Origin: Bacteroidota bacterium
GTDB lineage: Bacteria; Bacteroidota; Ignavibacteria; Ignavibacteriales; Ignavibacteriaceae
DNA: 10,879 nucleotides
Direction of reading: 5' to 3'
NCBI GenBank assembly: GCA_021796135.1
Contig: JAJYOQ010000108.1
Span: 1 to 10,879 of the forward strand
The notes beneath the pieces were generated by a model. The model saw only the letters and a list, made by a program, of their open reading frames with translations. It searched no databases and was not told the DNA's origin. Position 1 is the first letter of the stretch, and the number at the start of each line of letters is the position of its first letter. The translations under genes were made by a program, and so were the position numbers. This document shows, piece after piece, positions 5,480 through 10,879 of the stretch.

Positions 5480-7634
5480 AGGTTATGCTCTTTATAAAAG
5501 CCTTGAACGATGTGGGATGATTGGAAAGTCAACCTTTACACGAGGACACCGCGATGTAACAAATCCAGGTAAAAGCGATGGTTTAATAATCGGGCTCAAT
5601 GAAAGAGGGCAAGTGACGAGAATTGAATTTAGAAATAAACAAGAAATGATAAAGTTGTGGACAATAACAAAAGGAAACCACAATAGTTTCCCAGCGATCA
5701 AATTGCAGCGTCCCATATGGAATGTAAAATCAAACGATACACTTCGGACAAATCTTAAAGAGTTGAAAAAGAATGAACATGAGAAGAAGATTTTACTCTT
5801 TAGTCAAAATACGGAATTTAATATCACAGAAACGGAAATAAACTGGTGGAAACGACTGCAAGAACGTACCAAAGAATTACAACCACTTTTTAAAACAACA
5901 GATAGGGATTTTAATGTACTCAACGAATTGATGACTCGTTTTCAACTCGCAGACAACTTTGATAAGTTTCTTGTTGGGTTTCTAAAAGCTTTAAAAGATT
6001 CCAAAAATGACATTCCTTATTTACTCATCGAAAATATTCTTATTGGTAATAAAGCGGATAAAAACAAGAATGAATATCGAGCCGAAGTACGTTTAATATT
6101 TGATGTTGATGATTGGGATGATGCCGATAAATATTTAAATCGTGTGGCGAGCCCTCGTTTAGAACCATTTGTTATCAACTGCTTGTTTAATATGCAAGAT
6201 TCTTCGAGCGGAATATCAACACATCGTGTAAGTGGATTATCTGGAAAACTGAAATTATTAATTGATGATAAATATCCACAATTAACATTACCGATTGGGA
6301 AAGCGTATCTGTTCTCAGCCACAGAAAATATACGTTGCTTGGAACGATATGGGAAAATAAGCACAGAAATATTTCCTGTTGGCAAAGATGAAGCTGATGA
6401 CATTTTACGCGCACTTAAAGGAATAATTAATGAAGACCGTAAAGGTAAAACATGGTATCTTTTAAATAAAGATGAGTTATTAATAGTGTACCTCGAAAGC
6501 AAACCAGATACTAATGTAAACAATGCACATCTATTGGGTGGTGTAACTAAGGATGATTTCAGCGAAAGCTCTTATGAAGCAATATCAAGTGTTGCTATTG
6601 AAGCATTAAAAGGAAACAAGCTTATTAAAGCAAATGACCTGATTAGGCTTTTTGCACTTCGGAAAGCGGACCCTGGAAGAACTCAAGTATCTCTACAACG
6701 AATTTATACAATATCCGATCTTGTGAAAGCAGACGAAGTTTGGAGGGCAGCCGCACAAAACGCTCCCAATATTACTCTTCCTTTTTTCCGTAAAGAGATA
6801 GAAAAAATAACCGCAAAACAAAATAATATTTCGACAATAATTAAAACATTTCTTGATGTTGAAGAATCAAAATTGATAAACATAGCACCCAACTGTCCAT
6901 TCCCTGTTGATCTTGTCCGCCTGACGCAAAAACAATGGATACGAGCTGGAAAAGATTTTTCTTCGGTAGCTGGTTGTTCACTCGGAGATATATATGATGT
7001 GTTTTTTGCCAATGAAAATGAAAAGAAATATATAGTTGAAAATCTTCTGAGCAAAACACTACAACGCACAAAAGCGCTGTTAATTGGTATAGCGAATGCA
7101 GATCACAAAAAAGAATTAATAAGAGAACAGAAAAAATTTCATTCGGAAAAACGCTTTATTGTGCTGAGAACTATTTCAGCATTCGCTATTTATTTAAATA
7201 AATTAGGAATCACCAAGGAGAATTATATGAAAGACACATTTTTTTATGTCGGTAGATTTTTATCCCTGATCGACACATTACATTTTGAATATTGTAAAAA
7301 TGTTCGTGGTGGAAGTATTCCACCTCAACTTTTGGGAAATTCACACCTTCAAATTGCCTTAGATAATCCAGTTTCAGCAATTGATATGCTCTCAAGAAGG
7401 ATTAGTGTATATCATGCCTGGGCAAAAAAAGAGCAGGGGGAAAACATTAGGTCAGCTAAATGGGCAGTTAGAGAACTTGGGAAAATATCTAATTTACTCG
7501 CCGAAAAAAATCTGCCTTTATCAACAACCGATGTTGAAAGGACACAAATACTTTTAGGATATTTATCAAGATCGGAAAGCAATACAGAATTCAATTCTGT
7601 TAATAACATGGAAGAACATAACGACAAGAATTAA
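5469..7634 (+). CDS. cas8c: Cas8c-like (Csd1) large subunit of a type I-C-like Cascade
   Basis: Predicted large subunit, expected to recognise the PAM and help open target DNA. It is 721 aa, longer than the ~600 aa I expect for Csd1, and divergent. The identification rests on its place between cas5 and cas7, plus features matching Csd1: the N-terminal GLNERGQVTRIE segment (~42-54), the central block FSATENIRCLERYGK with WYLLNKDELLIVY (~283-342), and the helical C-terminus with FYVGRFLSLIDTLHFEY, QIALDNPVSAIDMLSRRI and the terminal ILLGYLSR. I chose ATG at 5469, nine bases after AAAGGAG (5453-5459), over a TTG at 5463 that lies only three bases away. It overlaps the cas5 end by 11 bases. The last 135 codons carry an internal ribosome site and start, listed separately. 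A divergent Cas8b is the main alternative; gene order favours Cas8c. Confidence 0.82.
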   Translation: MLNEGYALYKSLERCGMIGKSTFTRGHRDVTNPGKSDGLIIGLNERGQVTRIEFRNKQEMIKLWTITKGNHNSFPAIKLQRPIWNVKSNDTLRTNLKELKKNEHEKKILLFSQNTEFNITETEINWWKRLQERTKELQPLFKTTDRDFNVLNELMTRFQLADNFDKFLVGFLKALKDSKNDIPYLLIENILIGNKADKNKNEYRAEVRLIFDVDDWDDADKYLNRVASPRLEPFVINCLFNMQDSSSGISTHRVSGLSGKLKLLIDDKYPQLTLPIGKAYLFSATENIRCLERYGKISTEIFPVGKDEADDILRALKGIINEDRKGKTWYLLNKDELLIVYLESKPDTNVNNAHLLGGVTKDDFSESSYEAISSVAIEALKGNKLIKANDLIRLFALRKADPGRTQVSLQRIYTISDLVKADEVWRAAAQNAPNITLPFFRKEIEKITAKQNNISTIIKTFLDVEESKLINIAPNCPFPVDLVRLTQKQWIRAGKDFSSVAGCSLGDIYDVFFANENEKKYIVENLLSKTLQRTKALLIGIANADHKKELIREQKKFHSEKRFIVLRTISAFAIYLNKLGITKENYMKDTFFYVGRFLSLIDTLHFEYCKNVRGGSIPPQLLGNSHLQIALDNPVSAIDMLSRRISVYHAWAKKEQGENIRSAKWAVRELGKISNLLAEKNLPLSTTDVERTQILLGYLSRSESNTEFNSVNNMEEHNDKN
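7215..7220 (+). promoter_or_regulatory. Internal Shine-Dalgarno site within cas8
   Basis: AAGGAG, a perfect ribosome-binding core, stands six bases before an in-frame ATG at 7227 inside the coding sequence of cas8. Site strength and spacing equal or exceed those of the annotated cas gene starts in this operon, and the flanking bases are AT-rich and probably unstructured. Confidence 0.7.
7227..7634 (+). CDS. cas11c: Predicted internally translated small subunit Cas11c (in frame within cas8)
   Basis: A 135-aa protein read from Met at 7227 to the cas8 stop. In studied type I-C systems the helical small subunit Cas11c is made from an internal start near the 3' end of cas8c and lines the belly of Cascade in more than one copy. 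Here the same architecture is visible: AAGGAG, six bases, ATG, then MKDTFFYVGRFLSLIDTLHF and a mostly helical, basic sequence with no interruption (RRISVYHAWAKK, AKWAVRELGKISNLLAEK). The start falls at the expected boundary before the C-terminal helical domain of Cas8. The acidic, Asn-rich tail (last ~20 residues) is probably disordered. Separate translation is inferred from the start site, not shown; the reading frame itself is certain. Confidence 0.68.
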   Translation: MKDTFFYVGRFLSLIDTLHFEYCKNVRGGSIPPQLLGNSHLQIALDNPVSAIDMLSRRISVYHAWAKKEQGENIRSAKWAVRELGKISNLLAEKNLPLSTTDVERTQILLGYLSRSESNTEFNSVNNMEEHNDKN

Positions 7635-7667
7635 AATATTTTATTAACAAATCTACTGGAGGCTATT

Positions 7668-8531
7668 ATGTCAGACACTACAAAAAAAGAAATCTTTAAT
7701 CGTGCGACCGGATTATTGGTTATCGAAGTAATTAATTCTAATCCTAATGGAGACCCCGACAAGGAAAGTGATCCGCGGCAGAGAAATGACCAAAGAGGTG
7801 AAATAACCCCGGTATCATTCAAAAGAAAGGTTCGTGATCTTACTGAAAATAAAGAAGGGCCGGTCTGGAAATCAATTTCAAAAAAATTAGCACTCGATGA
7901 AAAAAAATTCATGATATCAGAAAGTCGCAAAACAGAACTTAGTGAGATGCGTAATCTTGATGAAAAGCAGTTTACAGAACAATTTTGGGATGGTCGTATT
8001 TTTGGTAATACAGAATTAGAAAAAGGAAGAAAGATTCCTGTTAAAACCGGAGTAGTGCAGTTTGGTCTTGGTGTTTCTATTGCACCAATTGAAATCGAAC
8101 GTATGACGACAACTAATCCACCTGTTGAGAATGATAAAAAAGGTGGTATGGCTCCATTGTCATTCCGCATCGTTTCTCATGGAATTTATTGTATGCCTTT
8201 TTTTATTAATCCTACAGCATCATTTAAAACAGGATGTACAATGGAAGACATTAACCTTCTTTTAAACATTATACCTCATGCTTATAAGCATACAGCTTCA
8301 TACATTAGAAGTAATGTAGAGATTATACACGCTTGGTATATCGAACACAAAACTCCAATTGGTTCATGTTCAGATTTTGATCTAATAAATGCATTAACAC
8401 CCAAAAAACTTAATGATCTCGAAAAACCTTCTAATTCAAGAGCCGATTATATTATACCAACTGAAAAAGATGTGCCGGAAGAACTGTCCAATAAAGTGCT
8501 TCCAATTAGAGACTTAATGAAAGAAATATAA
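7668..8531 (+). CDS. cas7: CRISPR-associated Cas7 backbone protein, type I-C-like (Csd2/Csh2 family)
   Basis: A 287-aa RAMP protein, several copies of which coat the crRNA spacer in Cascade. Clear family marks are LLVIEVINSNPNGDPD (residues 16-31) with the conserved NPNGDPD, ITPVSFKRKVRDL (46-58), the block FWDGRIFGN (106-114), the KTGVVQFGLGVSIAPIE strand (126-142) followed by ERMTTTN, and the later HGIYCMPFFINPTASFKTGCTMEDINLLL (171-199), matching the GlY...gFinp..A..TGfs.eDl pattern of Csd2. TGGAGG with a five-base spacer gives a strong start at 7668, 33 bases after the cas8 stop. The stop codon abuts the cas3 start. Length is normal for the family and no conserved segment appears missing. 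Confidence 0.93.
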   Translation: MSDTTKKEIFNRATGLLVIEVINSNPNGDPDKESDPRQRNDQRGEITPVSFKRKVRDLTENKEGPVWKSISKKLALDEKKFMISESRKTELSEMRNLDEKQFTEQFWDGRIFGNTELEKGRKIPVKTGVVQFGLGVSIAPIEIERMTTTNPPVENDKKGGMAPLSFRIVSHGIYCMPFFINPTASFKTGCTMEDINLLLNIIPHAYKHTASYIRSNVEIIHAWYIEHKTPIGSCSDFDLINALTPKKLNDLEKPSNSRADYIIPTEKDVPEELSNKVLPIRDLMKEI

Positions 8532-10727
8532 ATGCCAACTTGGCTTGCACATAGTGCGGGCAAGAATCCGCCAATACCGCCTCAAACATATAATAAACAT
8601 GTTTCGGAAGTGTCGAAACGTGCTTTAGAAAATGTTAATCCTATTTCATCTTACTATAAAGGCGATATAGATTATTTCCGTGAAGCAGTACATTCAGCAG
8701 CTATTTACCATGACTTGGGAAAACTTGATGATGAAAATCAAAAGATCCTTTCTAAAGGCGGTGGAAAAGGTTTGCCCTTTAATCATGTTGATGCAGGCAC
8801 AGCAAATTTACTAAAAAATAATTTGGTGGAATCTGCATTACTGGTATACTCACATCATATAGGCTTACAATCTATTCCTGAGGAGCAAGCAAAGGCAGAA
8901 ATGTTTCTTCGTGATTCAAATTCAGCTACAAGGACTGAACAATTTCTCTCAGATTATCTTTCAAAACACATTCAATCGGGTTCAGAGAAGTTGGGGAATA
9001 ATACCAAAAGTATTTCCGATTGGAATGGATTAACACGGAGAATAGCACTTTCATGTTTGGTGGATTCAGATCATGGAGATACAGCAAATAATTATGGAAA
9101 AGAATTCCCCATTCCCAATCCATTACCAAAATGGAAAGAACGACTTGAAGCACTCGATAAATATGTTTCTGGATTAACTAGCGTAAACAGGCAAGATGAA
9201 AGAAATCGTCTTCGTCAAAAAATATATCAATCTTGCCGTGAAGCGGATACAACCCCTTCTTTTTATGCTTGTGATAGTCCTGTCGGAACCGGCAAAACAA
9301 CTGCGGTAATGGCACATTTACTTCGTGTGGCAATTGATAAAAACCTCCGTCACATTATCGTTGTTTTGCCTTACACGAATATCATTAAACAATCTGTAGA
9401 AGTTTACAGAAAAGCTCTTGTATTACCCGATGAAAAAGAAGACGAAGTTGTTGCCGAACATCATCTCCAAGCAGACTTTGATGCATTGGAAACGCGGCAG
9501 TTGGCAACACTTTGGAAAGCACCGATTATTGTTACAACAGCCGTGCAGTTTTTTGAAACAATTGCAAGTAATTACCCATCAAAACTCAGAAAACTTCACG
9601 AACTTCCTGGTTCTGGGATTTTCATAGACGAAACACATGCTTCTATACCATCGCATTTATGGCCTCAAACATGGAAATGGCTAAAAGAGTTTTCTGATAA
9701 GTGGGGTTGTCATTTTGTATTTGCTTCAGGTTCTCTTTCAAGATTTTGGGAACTCAAGGATATGATTGATGTCCCGATAATAATTCCAGAATTAGTTCCA
9801 CAAAATCTTAGAGAAGAAGCCCTGCGTCAGGAAACAATACGCGTTACACCAGTTCGCTATCCCTCAGTACTTAATGAGAAAGGTTTAATTGATCTTGTGA
9901 TAAGTAAACAAGGACCACGTTTGGTTATCATGAACACGGTTCAATCAGCTGCAGTGATAGCCCAAACAATGCGTCAATCAGGTCATGATGTTTTGCACCT
10001 TTCAACGGCACTTGCTCCTATTCATAGAGACTTGATTCTGGAGAGAATAAAGCAGCGGCTAAAATATGAAGTACAAGATTGGACATTAATTGCTACTAGT
10101 TGTGTAGAAGCAGGTGTAGACTTTTCTTTTCGTTCTGCATTTCGGGAACGTGCAGGTGCAGCAAATCTAATTCAAGTTGGAGGGCGTGTACGCCGGAACA
10201 ATGAAAATTTTGAACCAACACTTATTGATTTTAGAATTGAAGCACCGCTTTTTAATCGACATCCTGCATTTACTTTATCTAGTCAAATATTAGAAAAACT
10301 TTTTGATGAACATCGAGTAGAAAATGACACACCTGCAAATCTTATAACAGAAGCGTTACGCAGAGAATTGATGTCTAATGACTGCGAGAAACAGAAAAGA
10401 TTACAAAGGATGGAAAACGAAATGGACTATCCGGAAGTAGCACGTCTCTACAAAGTTATCGCGGATGATACTCGTCTTGTGCTAATTGATCAAGAATTAA
10501 TAAGGAACCTTGAGAATCATCAAAAAGTTGATCCTAAAGATATTAATAGGAAAAGCGTTCAAATATGGGCAAGCAAGATTAACAAACTTAGCATAAAACC
10601 TTTGAGTGGATCTTCCGATTCCGGACTTTATGTGTGGCCTTATGAATACGATCCCGATTTTCTTGGTTATATGAAAGGTATACTCCCCTTACTTAAATTT
10701 GAATCTGAAGGTTTCCAAATCATATAG
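8532..10727 (+). CDS. cas3: CRISPR-associated nuclease-helicase Cas3 (HD plus SF2 helicase)
   Basis: A 731-aa effector recruited by target-bound Cascade to nick, unwind and degrade DNA in the 3'-5' direction. The N-terminal HD nuclease is intact: His23, His60-Asp61 (YHDLGK), His85 (FNHVDAGT), His108-His109 (YSHHIGL) and Asp178/Asp180 (LVDSDHGDTA). The helicase motifs follow in order: Walker A DSPVGTGKTTA (248-258), Ia LPYTNIIKQ (279-287), DExH box DETH (366-369), motif III FASGSLSRFW (397-406), IV VIMNTVQSA (465-473), V ATSCVEAGVDFSF (521-533) and VI IQVGGRVRRN (547-556). The ATG follows the cas7 stop directly (TAAATG) and has only a weak purine stretch before it, so its translation is probably coupled to cas7. 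It is the last cas gene here, whereas in usual I-C loci cas3 comes first. Confidence 0.96.
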   Translation: MPTWLAHSAGKNPPIPPQTYNKHVSEVSKRALENVNPISSYYKGDIDYFREAVHSAAIYHDLGKLDDENQKILSKGGGKGLPFNHVDAGTANLLKNNLVESALLVYSHHIGLQSIPEEQAKAEMFLRDSNSATRTEQFLSDYLSKHIQSGSEKLGNNTKSISDWNGLTRRIALSCLVDSDHGDTANNYGKEFPIPNPLPKWKERLEALDKYVSGLTSVNRQDERNRLRQKIYQSCREADTTPSFYACDSPVGTGKTTAVMAHLLRVAIDKNLRHIIVVLPYTNIIKQSVEVYRKALVLPDEKEDEVVAEHHLQADFDALETRQLATLWKAPIIVTTAVQFFETIASNYPSKLRKLHELPGSGIFIDETHASIPSHLWPQTWKWLKEFSDKWGCHFVFASGSLSRFWELKDMIDVPIIIPELVPQNLREEALRQETIRVTPVRYPSVLNEKGLIDLVISKQGPRLVIMNTVQSAAVIAQTMRQSGHDVLHLSTALAPIHRDLILERIKQRLKYEVQDWTLIATSCVEAGVDFSFRSAFRERAGAANLIQVGGRVRRNNENFEPTLIDFRIEAPLFNRHPAFTLSSQILEKLFDEHRVENDTPANLITEALRRELMSNDCEKQKRLQRMENEMDYPEVARLYKVIADDTRLVLIDQELIRNLENHQKVDPKDINRKSVQIWASKINKLSIKPLSGSSDSGLYVWPYEYDPDFLGYMKGILPLLKFESEGFQII

Positions 10728-10780
10728 ACATGATTATAAATATCAAAGTCGATTTCACATGATTAGCCAATTACATCAAC

Positions 10781-10813
10781 TAAAGGGTAGGTACATTTTG
10801 TCCCTACCCTTTA
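10781..10813 (+). terminator. Hairpin after cas3, possible terminator
   Basis: Arms TAAAGGGTAGG (10781-10791) and CCTACCCTTTA (10803-10813) pair perfectly over 11 bp; ACA (10793-10795) and TGT (10799-10801) can extend the stem past a T-C mismatch to a three-base loop. The stem is stable, but it is followed by A-rich rather than T-rich sequence, so it is at best a weak intrinsic terminator. It could equally be an RNA-stabilising structure or an operator for the following gene. Confidence 0.5.
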
Positions 10814-10851
10814 AAAAATTTAATAATGTTAAACACTTTACAAGGAATCTT

Positions 10852-10879
10852 ATGTCAAACATAAAACTTTTTAGATCGG
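10852..10879 (+). CDS. Start of a new ORF, cut by the right edge
   Basis: Only nine codons are visible (MSNIKLFRS), beginning at ATG 10852 with AAGGA (10842-10846) five bases upstream, a good ribosome site. An ATG at 10826 in another frame stops after twelve codons. The gene lies 124 bases after cas3 and beyond the hairpin, so it probably belongs to another unit. Its first residues do not resemble the usual starts of Cas4, Cas1 or Cas2 as I remember them. They are vaguely like BRO-type phage antirepressor proteins, but nine residues cannot support an assignment. Confidence 0.45.

Noticed and set aside
5492..7627. Leftward open frames antisense to cas8, up to 168 codons
   Set aside because: They are antisense to a gene with a strong start and recognisable features, and have no ribosome sites or family motifs.
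9418..9627. Alternate-frame ORF inside cas3
   Set aside because: It lies within the helicase region between motifs Ia and III; there is no ribosome site, and the cas3 frame is fully intact.

Overview
The window looks like part of an AT-rich bacterial chromosome. GC is about 43% in one sampled line of the left gene and about 37% in one sampled line of the right operon. An exported, secreted-type tricorn protease, canonical Shine-Dalgarno sites, a RelE/Phd-type toxin-antitoxin pair and a type I-C-like CRISPR effector operon would suit a Bacteroidota/Ignavibacteriota-like or similar Gram-negative lineage. That placement is inference, since nothing in the window is a taxonomic marker.

Left third, minus strand (1-3717). 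A nearly complete tricorn-family protease gene runs off the left edge. I translated it from its ATG at 3135 to base 1 without meeting a stop. It has a signal peptide, two beta-propeller regions, a Lys/Asp-rich linker, a PDZ domain and an S41-like catalytic domain with Ser-His, Ser and Glu all in place. Just upstream on the same strand is a short Asn/Ser/Lys-rich protein that I do not recognise, probably on the same transcript.

Middle (3718-4867). A Phd/YefM-type antitoxin gene and an overlapping RelE-type toxin gene read leftward from a good promoter that carries an inverted-repeat operator candidate. The next ~480 bases are an AT-rich divergent control region. It holds a candidate rightward promoter whose -35 box lies inside a 22-bp palindrome, a 44-codon ORF with a strong ribosome site, and a short GC-rich island that resembles the 3' end of type I-C CRISPR repeats.

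Right half, plus strand (4868-10727). The operon is cas5 - cas8c-like - cas7 - cas3. The genes overlap or sit very close, so they are probably co-transcribed. Cas5, Cas8 and Cas7 would form the crRNA-guided Cascade complex, and Cas3 (HD nuclease plus SF2 helicase) would degrade the target. The order differs from the usual type I-C order cas3-cas5-cas8c-cas7-cas4-cas1-cas2: cas3 is last, and no adaptation genes follow within the window. A perfect AAGGAG six bases before an in-frame ATG inside the 3' end of cas8 predicts a separately translated 135-aa small subunit (Cas11c), the best hidden feature here. There is no cas6 and no CRISPR array in the window. A hairpin follows cas3, and then a new ORF begins and is cut by the right edge.
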